DNA of 64,000 nucleotides from Planctomycetaceae bacterium (GTDB taxonomy: Bacteria; Planctomycetota; Planctomycetia; Pirellulales; Thermoguttaceae). The notes under the pieces were generated by a model. The model was not told the DNA's origin. It ran no database searches and saw only the letters and a list, made by a program, of their open reading frames with translations. A program made the position numbers and the translations under genes. Positions 34,500 to 43,186 of this stretch are shown here, piece by piece (position 1 is the first letter of the stretch; every line of letters starts with the position of its first letter). Location of the stretch: positions 1 through 64,000 of the forward strand of contig SFIW01000007.1 in NCBI GenBank assembly GCA_004556055.1, written 5' to 3'.

Positions 34500-36305
34500 A
34501 TGACGGTCGGGCGCAACGAGGTAATAATGGACGATCGTACCGATTTATGCGGGAAGACGCTTGGCGATTATCAAATTCTTAAACGAATTGGAGGCGGGGC
34601 GACGTCCGACGTTTTCCTTGCTCGACAAATATCGTTGGAACGTCATGTCGCGTTGAAAATCCTTAAAGACGCGCTAGCTTCGGACGATAATTACGTTCGC
34701 CGGTTTTTGCACGAAGCGCGCGCCGCAGCCCAGTTGGAACATCCAAACGTTGTTCGTATCTATGAAGTAGGCGAGTTAAAAAATCCTGAGCCGTCTTCTT
34801 GGTTGAAATTGGGTAAGAATCGGCGCGAGAGTGCTAAAAGTTATTGGTTTATTTCCCAAGAATTTATCTCTGGCGTAAGCTTAGCGCAATTTTTGCGACG
34901 TAACGGCCCCGCGTCGATTCAACAGACCTTCGTCGTATTAGAGCAGGTCGCCGCCGCATTAAAGTGCGCGTCGGACTTCAACCTGGTTCACCGAGACGTT
35001 AAGCCTGAGAATATTCTTGTTGATTCGTCTGGAATCATTCGCGTTGTCGATTTTGGACTTGCTCGCGCAATCGGTCCGACTGAGTCCACGATGACGGGCG
35101 CCTACGCGACGAGAACCGGAGTCGCGCTTGGAACGCCTCTCTATATGAGTCCCGAGCAGGCGCGAGGCCAGACTGTCGACGCGCGTAGCGACGTTTATTC
35201 GCTTGGCGTTACCGCCTATCAGCTTTTAACGGGCAGGGCTCCTTTCAATGGCGCCACGCCTCTTGCCGTCGCTCTTAAACATATTAACGAACGTCCGACT
35301 TCCGTTAGCGAACTTCGCCCAGAGGTTCCCGAAGGTCTTGCGAACTTGGTTATGCGGATGTTGGAGAAGAACGCAGCAGACAGACCGGCGTCTCTCTCCG
35401 AACTAATCAACGATATACGCGCGGCTCGTCGAGAGTGTCAGTGCGCTTTTTCTCGTGCAGAATCGTCTTTGAAGGAAGCGGTATTGGATGAGGAGAGCGG
35501 CGTTTCAACTTTCTTTTCTACGGATGAAGAACGCGAACGATATGATCGAGTAGCGACCACGACGTCGTTGGCTCTTGATTGGCGCGCGACATACGATCAA
35601 CTTGAATCTGTTAAACGCGAGGGCGTCGTCTTTTGGAATCGACGGCGCGTCGCTTTCTTTTCCGTCTTCCTCGTCGCTTCTTTTCTTTTAGGCGGTTTGC
35701 TTCATATCATTAATAATAGACGACTTTCGTTCGCTCCTCCCGAGCCTCCTTTATGCGTCGAACGATTTCGCACGGTTGAAGAACAGTATGTGTTCGCTCT
35801 TCAAACGGGAGCAGTCGACGCGTGGAAGAGCGTTTACGAGTATTTTCCAGGGGTTGATTATTGGGAAGTTCGCGCAAAGAAACAATTGGCGCTTGTATAT
35901 GTGTCGGAAAATGACGTTGAATCAGCAGGAAGTCTTTTTCAGGAGTTAGGGGGACGGACGAAATCAGACGTCGCCGTCGAAACTTTCGTTCTCGCCGGAC
36001 GATCATGGCTTGAAGCTCAACGCGGGAATTATAGCGCGGCGGTTTCGCTCCTCTCCGAACTTACCGTGAAGCCTAACCTCGATCACATGACTCAATACTT
36101 GGTTGCCAAAACGCGCGGGATTATTCAAAAGAGGTATGAAATTGATTTCAGATCTGCGCCCGTGAACGACGCCCGACAGTTTGAGACGCCCACGCCGTAC
36201 CGCCCCCAATATCCCCGCGCCAAGGGAGCTGAGAGCGGGATGGCGCGTTTTCGAGGCGGACGTCAAAATGATCAAACTGAAGATCGTTCCGTTAAGACCC
36301 CTTAA
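34500..36305 (+). CDS. Membrane-bound Ser/Thr protein kinase (Pkn2-type)
   Basis: Encodes 601 residues. A Hanks-type kinase domain covers about residues 20-300: glycine loop RIGGGATSDVFLA, ATP-binding Lys in HVALKILKD, catalytic loop LVHRDVKPENILV near 163, VDFGLAR (DFG) and GTPLYMSPEQARGQ. A membrane helix (VAFFSVFLVASFLLGGLL) lies near residues 383-402. The region after it is helical with TPR-like spacing, placed outside the membrane by topology, so it may be a sensor. The ATG at 34500 has AGGAGA upstream; an in-frame ATG at 34527 with GAGG is an alternative start. The genes around it give no clear pathway. Confidence 0.92.
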   Translation: MTVGRNEVIMDDRTDLCGKTLGDYQILKRIGGGATSDVFLARQISLERHVALKILKDALASDDNYVRRFLHEARAAAQLEHPNVVRIYEVGELKNPEPSSWLKLGKNRRESAKSYWFISQEFISGVSLAQFLRRNGPASIQQTFVVLEQVAAALKCASDFNLVHRDVKPENILVDSSGIIRVVDFGLARAIGPTESTMTGAYATRTGVALGTPLYMSPEQARGQTVDARSDVYSLGVTAYQLLTGRAPFNGATPLAVALKHINERPTSVSELRPEVPEGLANLVMRMLEKNAADRPASLSELINDIRAARRECQCAFSRAESSLKEAVLDEESGVSTFFSTDEERERYDRVATTTSLALDWRATYDQLESVKREGVVFWNRRRVAFFSVFLVASFLLGGLLHIINNRRLSFAPPEPPLCVERFRTVEEQYVFALQTGAVDAWKSVYEYFPGVDYWEVRAKKQLALVYVSENDVESAGSLFQELGGRTKSDVAVETFVLAGRSWLEAQRGNYSAAVSLLSELTVKPNLDHMTQYLVAKTRGIIQKRYEIDFRSAPVNDARQFETPTPYRPQYPRAKGAESGMARFRGGRQNDQTEDRSVKTP

Positions 36306-36456
36306 TCTAACTTCTTGACGATTCTATGGCGAAGATGCGCCCTTGCGGACAATTCTCTTTATGATAAAATTAAAATTCCCCTCTATTTGAAATTCAGTCG
36401 TCGAGGCGAATCTGCGTCGACGATAAACGCCAATTGTTAGAAGTGAACTGATCCAT

Positions 36457-36915
36457 ATGATTGAGGAACCGGAGACAATCTTGTATACAGACGGGGCATG
36501 TAGCGGTAATCCCGGCCCAGGCGGTTGGGCTTTTGTACTGTATCATGCGCCTTCAGGGAAGAGATTGGAACGTTCGGGGGGAGAACCTCAAACGACGAAT
36601 AATCGGATGGAATTGCTTGCCGTTGTTGAAGGACTCTCGGCTTTAAAACGTCCGACGACGATACGGCTTGTGAGCGACAGCACATATGTGCTTAACGGTC
36701 TGTCCAAATGGATGAGTTCATGGAAAGCAAACGGTTGGCGCAGAAAAGAGAAGGGACGTTGGGCCGAGGTAAAGAATCTTGATCTATGGCAAAAACTAGA
36801 TGAGCTCGTTTCGCTCCATGAAGTCGAGTTTGACTGGATTAAAGGACATGCAGGTCATAAAGAAAACGAGAGGTGCGATGAACTCGCGGTCGCGGAATGG
36901 CGTAAATTGAAATAA
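36457..36915 (+). CDS. rnhA: Ribonuclease HI
   Basis: Encodes 152 residues, the full length of RNase HI, which cuts RNA in RNA-DNA hybrids. The catalytic DEDD set is visible: YTDGACSGNPGPGGWA (Asp), NNRMELLAVVEGL (Glu), VSDSTYVLNGLSKW (Asp) and HKENERCDELA (Asp). The basic handle region KANGWRRKEKGRW is present, as in the E. coli enzyme. The ribosome-binding site is weak. It is followed 57 bp later by an inositol monophosphatase. Confidence 0.96.
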   Translation: MIEEPETILYTDGACSGNPGPGGWAFVLYHAPSGKRLERSGGEPQTTNNRMELLAVVEGLSALKRPTTIRLVSDSTYVLNGLSKWMSSWKANGWRRKEKGRWAEVKNLDLWQKLDELVSLHEVEFDWIKGHAGHKENERCDELAVAEWRKLK

Positions 36916-36972
36916 CGTTGTTCCTAGAGCGCCTTCTTCTGATGACGCATCATTTCTGGAAGTAGAGTTAAA

Positions 36973-37821
36973 ATGTCGGAATTTTTGGATACGGCGGTAA
37001 GAGCTGCGCATGAGGCGGGCGCCATATTAAGGGAAAAATTAGGAAAAGTGGGGTTCCGCGAAAAGAGTCGCGCGGATCTTGTAACGGAAGCGGACGTTTT
37101 AGCGCAGCGAGCGATCGAAGAGATCGTGCTTGACGCGTTTCCTTGTCATTGTTTTTTGGGCGAGGAGTCTCAGGGGAAAACTCCCTCCTTTGGGGACGCC
37201 TTCGCATCAAACGTTCCTGCGGGACAGATGCTTCGCGAAGCTCAGTGCGGAAGCGCGGCTCCTGCTGACAAGCCTTACACGTGGATTGTCGATCCTCTTG
37301 ACGGAACGACGAATTTCGTACACCGCGTTCCTTTCTTCTGTACGTCGATCGCCTTGGCGCGCGGTAACGATATCATTTGCGCCGCGATTTACAATCCGAA
37401 TACCAACGAATTATATACGGCGGAAAAGGGGTGTGGCGCGTATCTTAACGGCGCTAAAATTACGACGAGCTCCGAAGAGGATCCCGCGCATGCGCTCGTC
37501 GCAATTTCCTACGAGACCGAAGCGCGTTCAGATTCACTCGACACGCTTGCTTTCCAGCGTTGCGTGACTGTTTGCCAAGCTCTTCGTCGTACTGGTTCGA
37601 CCGCGTTAAATCTTGCGTACGTTGCGTCTGGGCGTTTTGAAGGGATGTCGTGTCAATCGGCGCACCCTTGGGACGTTGCGGCGGGAGTCCTTATTTTGCA
37701 GGAAGCTGGCGGCGTCGCGACGAATACCAACGGCAAACCCTTTGACTTGGCGAATCAACCGCTCCTTGCGACCGCGAATTGGTCGCTACAGAATCATTTC
37801 CTGAAGGTTTTAAATCCGTAG
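36973..37821 (+). CDS. Inositol monophosphatase family protein (SuhB-like)
   Basis: Encodes 282 residues of the IMPase superfamily, Mg-dependent sugar- or inositol-phosphate phosphatases of the cytoplasm. The metal site is visible: DLVTEADVLAQ, FLGEESQG (GEE), WIVDPLDGTTNFVHRVP (DPLDGTTNF) and SAHPWDVAAGVLI (WD). An insert of about 25 residues (GDAFASNVPAGQMLREAQ) separates GEES from the DPLDG motif, unlike typical SuhB. It lies downstream of rnhA and is closed by a very strong terminator. Confidence 0.92.
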   Translation: MSEFLDTAVRAAHEAGAILREKLGKVGFREKSRADLVTEADVLAQRAIEEIVLDAFPCHCFLGEESQGKTPSFGDAFASNVPAGQMLREAQCGSAAPADKPYTWIVDPLDGTTNFVHRVPFFCTSIALARGNDIICAAIYNPNTNELYTAEKGCGAYLNGAKITTSSEEDPAHALVAISYETEARSDSLDTLAFQRCVTVCQALRRTGSTALNLAYVASGRFEGMSCQSAHPWDVAAGVLILQEAGGVATNTNGKPFDLANQPLLATANWSLQNHFLKVLNP

Positions 37822-37837
37822 TATTACACTTTAAGGC

Positions 37838-37876
37838 AAAAGAGGGTGCGATCTTTCCCCGATCGCACCCTCTTTT
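37838..37876. terminator. Bidirectional terminator with a perfect 16-bp stem
   Basis: AAAAGAGGGTGCGATC at 37838-37853 and its exact complement at 37861-37876 with a 7-nt loop. A-run and T-run flank the stem, ending both the IMPase gene and the converging oxidoreductase gene. Confidence 0.93.
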
Positions 37877-37902
37877 CTTATTGGAAGACGCTTCAATTTT
37901 TC

Positions 37903-39129
37903 TTACCACATCTTAAATTCCGGGATGCGGAGGGTTTCGCCGTCTTTCAGCGCCGAGGTGTGAGCGACGATACCAGGAACCGTCGTGTTAAGGGCTACCG
38001 CCACGTTCACGAGCGGATGACGATCCTTCAGGATCGACTCGATAAAGTTCGAACCCAGGTAACCGTGGGAACCGCCGTGAGAACCTGGCGTGACTGTCGG
38101 GGGCAACGCCGGTTTGCGAAGATCGCCCAATTTGGCGACAATATTGTTCACCTCTTCGTTGCGTCCTGCGTAACCGCCGTTGAAGGCGCCAAGTTCGCCG
38201 CGCATACGCCCTGTTTCGCCACCCCAACCCCAAGAGTCCCAGCTAACGACCATTCGCGCGGAGCCTCCTTCAGAGGTTGTGAAAAGCGCCGTTTCTGTTC
38301 CAAAGTAATTGTTGTAAGGATTTTGTCCCGGCTGATATTCCTCTTCCTTGCTCACATGACCAACGCAGGAAACGGACGTGAAGCTATTGCCCGTGACGCA
38401 GGTATAGTAGGCGTTCGAATGTGTCGGATACCATTGAGGCGGGAGGCCTCTACGCCAGTTCTTATACCCCTCGAGGACGCCGACTCCGAAGTGATAGTAC
38501 TCGCCTTCGGTATAAATCATTTGTCCAAACCCGCCGGCATTGTAGATCTTGCGCGCCTGATAGACGTCGTCGTGGAACGCGCTCGTCTCGAACATTCCGT
38601 AGTAGAGACCGGTTTCTTTAACCGTTTCGTATAGACGATAAGCGTGTTCAACGTCTCCAAAAATTGCCGGAACGGCGGAGGCGACATGCTTTCCATGCTT
38701 TAACGCAAGGCAAGCGAGATCGGCATGGCTCGGCGCGTCCGTCGCGATAAAGACCGCCTCGATAGAGTCGTCTTTGACCATCTCTTCCAACGATTCGTAC
38801 GTTTTCTCACAGCGACACGCTTTGGCAAGGCCCGCGCAACGATCCGGGAACAAATCGGTTACGGCGACCACTTCGGCGTTAGGATGATCTTGCAGCCCAA
38901 ATTGCGCCCCGAATTGGCATAAACCGTATCCCGCAATACCAATACGAAGCTTTCTGTCAGTGAACGGCTCCCATTTGGCGTTAGGATCGACCGCCGTGTC
39001 GGTTTCGTCAAAACCTTGAATTTTCGGTTTGTCCTGCCCCTTAACCGAAGACGGTAAAGCGGAGGCTAAAGCGACTCCGACGGCGCTGTTGACGATAAAA
39101 GAACGACGAGACATGGAAAAGTCGTGCAT
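37903..39129 (-). CDS. Tat-exported Gfo/Idh/MocA oxidoreductase
   Basis: Encodes about 408 residues. MSRRSFIVNSAVGVALASAL is a twin-arginine signal. After it comes a Rossmann fold (RIGIAGYGLCQFGAQ), then DLACLALKHGKHVASAVPA as the EKP-equivalent region, here reading ASAVPA instead of the usual EKP. The C-terminal domain has YHFGVGVLEGYKN and RMVVSWDSWGWGGE. The family uses NAD(P) and acts on sugars, often as glycosidases or dehydrogenases in planctomycetes. The lost EKP lysine suggests a different reaction. The start is ATG 39129 with GAGG; ATG 39114 (MSRRSF) is also possible. Confidence 0.85.
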   Translation of the reverse strand: MHDFSMSRRSFIVNSAVGVALASALPSSVKGQDKPKIQGFDETDTAVDPNAKWEPFTDRKLRIGIAGYGLCQFGAQFGLQDHPNAEVVAVTDLFPDRCAGLAKACRCEKTYESLEEMVKDDSIEAVFIATDAPSHADLACLALKHGKHVASAVPAIFGDVEHAYRLYETVKETGLYYGMFETSAFHDDVYQARKIYNAGGFGQMIYTEGEYYHFGVGVLEGYKNWRRGLPPQWYPTHSNAYYTCVTGNSFTSVSCVGHVSKEEEYQPGQNPYNNYFGTETALFTTSEGGSARMVVSWDSWGWGGETGRMRGELGAFNGGYAGRNEEVNNIVAKLGDLRKPALPPTVTPGSHGGSHGYLGSNFIESILKDRHPLVNVAVALNTTVPGIVAHTSALKDGETLRIPEFKMW

Positions 39130-39320
39130 GAAGTTACCTCGAACAAAGAACAGTGAATGAATAGCGGTCTGATAGATTTTTAGACGTTGCCAAGAAATTA
39201 TAGAAATCCAGCGCTTCATTTCAATCTTGGCGCTTGGTTATTTTGTGTTAAATTTTCGTATAGTTTTCGTTTTGAGAGACTTAACCTAAAATATCCTTTT
39301 GGCTCAAGGCTGGAATACCA

Positions 39321-40142
39321 ATGAAGAACCGTTTTGAATTTGCCGTAAACTTGGCGCGTCAAATGGGCAATTTGACCCTTGAATATTTCGATAGCGACTC
39401 CATGGACGTCGAGAAGAAGCAGGATGGCACGCCTGTTACGAAGGCGGATCGCGGCGCCGAAGCGTTGGGACGAAAATTGATTATGGAGGCCTTCCCGGAC
39501 GATTCGATCTTGGGAGAAGAACTCGACGACAAGATCGGCTCCTCTGGTTGGCAATGGGTCATCGATCCGATTGATGGAACCAAATCGTTCGTTCACGGCG
39601 TTCCAATTTATTCAAATCTCGTCGGCGTTCAAAAGATTGCGCAAGACGGCAAGCTTGAACCTCAAATCGGCGTCATTTGGCTGCCTGCGTTGGGGCGCGG
39701 CGTTTGCGGGGGCATGGGACTCGGCGCTTGGGAAATTTTTAATGATGACAGTAAACGACGACCTGCGCGCGTATCTTCGGTAAGTCGTTTGGAAGACGCG
39801 CTTTTTCTTACGACGGATTGCTATGATTTTGATCTTGTCGGTCGAGAAGGCGCGTATGACGAGCTTGAAGAAAAATGCCGTTTAACGCGTACGTGGGGAG
39901 ACGCTTACGGTTATTATCTTGTCGCGACAGGGCGCGCAGAAATTATGACGGATCCTTTCTTCGAACTCTGGGACGCCGCGCCGATGGTTCCGATTCTTCA
40001 CGAAGCGGGCGGAGTTTTTGGCAACTGGCAGGGCGAGGAAACGATCGAAGGGCGCGAGGGCGTCGCGACCAATGGCGCTTTGCGTGAAAAAGTCGTCGAA
40101 ATCTTACGACGTTATCCGAAAACAAAGATTCCTGTACGTTGA
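39321..40142 (+). CDS. IMPase-like phosphatase, histidinol-phosphatase (HisN) type
   Basis: Encodes 273 residues, a second IMPase superfamily member of a different group. DGTPVTKADRGAE, ILGEELDD, WVIDPIDGTKSFVHGVP and FELWDAAPMVPILHEAGG supply the metal-binding Glu and Asp residues. DPIDGTKSF in place of DPLDGTTNF and ELWDAAP are features of HisN/histidinol-phosphatase-type members, though 3'-phosphoadenosine phosphatase activity cannot be ruled out. It is divergent from the Gfo/Idh gene and lies upstream of the tandem oxidoreductase pair. Confidence 0.9.
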   Translation: MKNRFEFAVNLARQMGNLTLEYFDSDSMDVEKKQDGTPVTKADRGAEALGRKLIMEAFPDDSILGEELDDKIGSSGWQWVIDPIDGTKSFVHGVPIYSNLVGVQKIAQDGKLEPQIGVIWLPALGRGVCGGMGLGAWEIFNDDSKRRPARVSSVSRLEDALFLTTDCYDFDLVGREGAYDELEEKCRLTRTWGDAYGYYLVATGRAEIMTDPFFELWDAAPMVPILHEAGGVFGNWQGEETIEGREGVATNGALREKVVEILRRYPKTKIPVR

Positions 40143-40280
40143 GAAATGAATTTGTTTCGGATAGAATTTGATAATATAAATTCTTTCGAGGATATTGAAT
40201 TTTGTACATAAATTGGATAGAATCGGAATATGGAGGGGATTCCTTTTCTGCAATCCTTCGTATTACTAGGAGCCTAATTG

Positions 40281-41597
40281 ATGAAAACCGCAGAAAGTCG
40301 CCGCGTTTTTTTAAATTCACGAACCATCGCGGGCACTCTTTTTACCGGGTTGACATTAGCCCCCGTTCATGCCGGCGAACGCAATGAGTTAAAAGTCGGA
40401 TTGATTGGATGCGGCGGTCGTGGAAACGGGGCGGCGGTCAATACTTTGTCCGCAGATCCCAATACGAAGCTTTACGCAGTTGCCGACGCATTTATGCCAA
40501 AGGCGCAGAGCGCGGCGGAAGGGCTTAAACTTCAGTTTGAGGATCGGGTCGACGTCGAAGGGCGCATTTTTGCCGGACTCGACGCTTATAAGCAAGTGAT
40601 AGATTGCTGCGACGTCGTTCTTTTGTGCGAAGTCCCCGGTTTTCGGTTCCGTTCTCTTGCCTACGCCGTTGAACAGGGTAAGCACGTATTCTGCGAAAAG
40701 CCCGTGGCGACGGATGCGCCGACGTTGCGTTCTGTGATCGAATCGTCTAAGATTGCGAAAGAAAAGGGCCTTACTCTCGTGTCGGGCCTTTGCTGGAGAT
40801 ATGACCTGAACGTCAGAGATATTATGCAACGCGTCCTTGACGGAGCGATTGGCGATATTACGTCGGCTCGACTCACGTACATGGGCGGAAATCACGGGCC
40901 GCGACCTCGCGTGGAAGGAGACACGGAACTTATTTCGCAGGTTCGGAATTGGTATAATCACGCGTGGCTTTCCGGCGATTTTAACGTGGAACAACATGTC
41001 CACACCCTCGATAAGGGCTTGTGGGCGATGCACGACGTTGCTCCTGCAACGTGCTATGGACTTGGCGGACGTATGGTTTGCGTCGCGGAGCCCGGAAACG
41101 GAGATATCTACGACTCCATGGCGTCTGTTTTCGAGTATCCCAACGGCACGACATTGTATTCCTATTGCCGTCATCAGAGCGGAACCTGGGGAGAGAACAA
41201 CGCCACGTTCTCCGGAACGAAGGGGTATGTATCGTCCGTCTTAGGTCGCGGGGTCATAACCGATCTCGACGGCAAGGTTATTTACGAACGTAAGAACGTC
41301 GCTTCGGATATGTATCTTATCGAACATCAAGAGATGTATAAATCAATCCGCGGCGAAGTCGATACGATCAATAACGGCGATTACATGTCGAAAGCGACGA
41401 TGATGGGAATTATGTCGCGCGAGGCGTGTTATACGGGCCAAAAGATTACATGGGACGAAGCTCTTAACTCCGACAAGTCATACGGGCCTAGCGAATATAC
41501 TCCCGACGGAATTCCGGCGAACGTTCCGGATGAACAAGGCCGATACAAAATTCAAGTACCAGGTTTGGGACAAGTTTATCATTCCGTGTCGCGGTAA
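40281..41597 (+). CDS. Tat-exported Gfo/Idh/MocA oxidoreductase, tandem copy 1
   Basis: Encodes about 438 residues with a Tat-like signal (ESRRVFLNSRTIAGTLFTGL) ending in VHAGE. The NAD(P)-binding motif is VGLIGCGGRGNGA and the catalytic region is GKHVFCEKPVATD (EKP). The C-terminal oxidoreductase domain contains LSGDFNVEQHVHTLDKGLWA (acid/base His and the Glu-Gln-His-x-His site). It is closely similar along its whole length to the next gene. AGGAG at 40268-40272 supports the ATG at 40281. The substrate is probably a sugar or modified sugar. Confidence 0.9.
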   Translation: MKTAESRRVFLNSRTIAGTLFTGLTLAPVHAGERNELKVGLIGCGGRGNGAAVNTLSADPNTKLYAVADAFMPKAQSAAEGLKLQFEDRVDVEGRIFAGLDAYKQVIDCCDVVLLCEVPGFRFRSLAYAVEQGKHVFCEKPVATDAPTLRSVIESSKIAKEKGLTLVSGLCWRYDLNVRDIMQRVLDGAIGDITSARLTYMGGNHGPRPRVEGDTELISQVRNWYNHAWLSGDFNVEQHVHTLDKGLWAMHDVAPATCYGLGGRMVCVAEPGNGDIYDSMASVFEYPNGTTLYSYCRHQSGTWGENNATFSGTKGYVSSVLGRGVITDLDGKVIYERKNVASDMYLIEHQEMYKSIRGEVDTINNGDYMSKATMMGIMSREACYTGQKITWDEALNSDKSYGPSEYTPDGIPANVPDEQGRYKIQVPGLGQVYHSVSR

Positions 41598-41701
41598 AAG
41601 ACGTCGAAACGGAAAGTTGACGAATAGTATGTTTTTTTGTTAAATATAGCGCGTAGCGATAAGCGCCTTTAACTTTTACCCCTTGCAATGGAGATTTTAC
41701 A

Positions 41702-43009
41702 ATGAGTCTTTCTCGTCGTAACTTCCTTAAGACGAGCGCGATTGGCGTCGCCGCTCTTTCCGCCTCTAATCTTCCTCGCGTTCACGCCGGTGAAGACAAC
41801 CTCATTAAAGTAGCGCTTATCGGCTGCGGCGGACGTGGTCGCGGAGCCGCTGCGAATACATTGAACGCCGATCCCAATAGCAAGATCGTCGCTGTCGCCG
41901 ACGCCTTCATGCCTAAGGCTAAGGGCGCGGTCGAAGGTCTTGAAGCCGCTTTTGGCGACAGAATCGACGTTGGCGATCGCATCTTCGCCGGTCTTGACGC
42001 GTACAAAGACGCGATCGACGCCGCGGATCTCGTCCTCCTTTGCGAAGCTCCCGGTTTCCGTTATCGCTCTCTCGAATACGCCGTTGCTCAGGGCAAGCAT
42101 GTTTTCTGCGAAAAGCCTGTCGCAACCGACGTTTTGGGTATCCGTTCAGTCATGGAATCCACCAAGATTGCAAAGGAAAAGGGTTTGACGCTTGTTTCCG
42201 GTCTTTGCTGGCGCTATGACCTCAACGTCAAAGACGTCATGGAACGCGTATGCGGCGGCGAAATCGGTGAAATCACCTCCGGTCGCTTGACCTATCTCAC
42301 CAGCCAGCTTTGGAGCCGTCCTCGCGCTGAAGGCGACACCGAAATGATGGCGCAGGTTCGCAACTGGTACAACTACGCGTGGCTTTCGGGCGACTTCAAC
42401 ATCGAACAGCACGTTCATACCCTTGATAAGGCTCTGTGGGCGATGGGCGACGTCGCTCCTTCGACCTGCTACGGCTTAGGCGCGCGTATGCAACGCGTCG
42501 CGCAGCCCGCCAATGGCGATATCTACGACTCCATGGCCGCCGTCTTTGAATATCCGAACGGTACGACTTTCTACTCCTTCTGCCGTCAGCAGAACGGTTG
42601 CTGGGGCGAAAACCAGGCGTACTTCGCCGGAACGAAGGGCTTCGCGTCGATCCTCGGTCGCGGTCGCATCACCGATCTCGACGGCAAGGTCATCTACGAA
42701 CAGGAACGCGTTGATTCCGATATGTACACCCTTGAACACGTCGAACTTTACAAGTCCATCCGCGGTAAGATCGACACGATCAACAACGGCGATTACATGG
42801 CGAAGGCGACGATGATGGGTATCATGGCGCGCGAAGCTTGCTATACTGGTAAGAAGTTGAACTGGGACGAAGAACTCAAGTCTGAAAAGTCCTATCGTCC
42901 TAGCTCTTACGATTGGGACGGCACGCCGTGGAATACGCCCGATGAAAACGGTCGCCTCAAGATTCAGGTTCCCGGTATCGGTCAGGTTTACCACACCGTC
43001 ACCCGCTGA
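41702..43009 (+). CDS. Tat-exported Gfo/Idh/MocA oxidoreductase, tandem copy 2
   Basis: Encodes 435 residues, a paralogue of the preceding gene. MSLSRRNFLKTSAIGVAALS is an ideal Tat signal. The motifs VALIGCGGRGRGA, GKHVFCEKPVATD and EQHVHTLDKALWAMGD are conserved. Its codon use is like that of groEL (nearly all AAC, GGT/GGC, CGC/CGT, TTC and AAG), unlike the more mixed use in copy 1, suggesting high expression. The GGAGATTTTACA leader gives a good ribosome-binding site. A terminator at 43035-43070 ends it. The two copies share a gene order without other genes between. Confidence 0.92.
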   Translation: MSLSRRNFLKTSAIGVAALSASNLPRVHAGEDNLIKVALIGCGGRGRGAAANTLNADPNSKIVAVADAFMPKAKGAVEGLEAAFGDRIDVGDRIFAGLDAYKDAIDAADLVLLCEAPGFRYRSLEYAVAQGKHVFCEKPVATDVLGIRSVMESTKIAKEKGLTLVSGLCWRYDLNVKDVMERVCGGEIGEITSGRLTYLTSQLWSRPRAEGDTEMMAQVRNWYNYAWLSGDFNIEQHVHTLDKALWAMGDVAPSTCYGLGARMQRVAQPANGDIYDSMAAVFEYPNGTTFYSFCRQQNGCWGENQAYFAGTKGFASILGRGRITDLDGKVIYEQERVDSDMYTLEHVELYKSIRGKIDTINNGDYMAKATMMGIMAREACYTGKKLNWDEELKSEKSYRPSSYDWDGTPWNTPDENGRLKIQVPGIGQVYHTVTR

Positions 43010-43034
43010 TCCTAGCTGTAATTTGCGAAATTAA

Positions 43035-43070
43035 GAGCAAGACGAGGGGCTTAGTTTTCGCGTCTTGCTC
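43035..43070 (+). terminator. Hairpin downstream of the tandem oxidoreductases
   Basis: GAGCAAGACG at 43035-43044 and CGTCTTGCTC at 43061-43070 form a perfect 10-bp stem with a 16-nt loop. Only GTTT follows, so termination may be partial. Confidence 0.65.
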
Positions 43071-43186
43071 GCTGTTTAGAAGAAGTGACAAACGTCGATC
43101 TAGATTTTCGTCTAGCGTCGGCGTTTTAATGATTTAAACCCTGTGTGTTTTTGCGGAGCGATATCGTCTCCCCAAGTTGATCTCAA

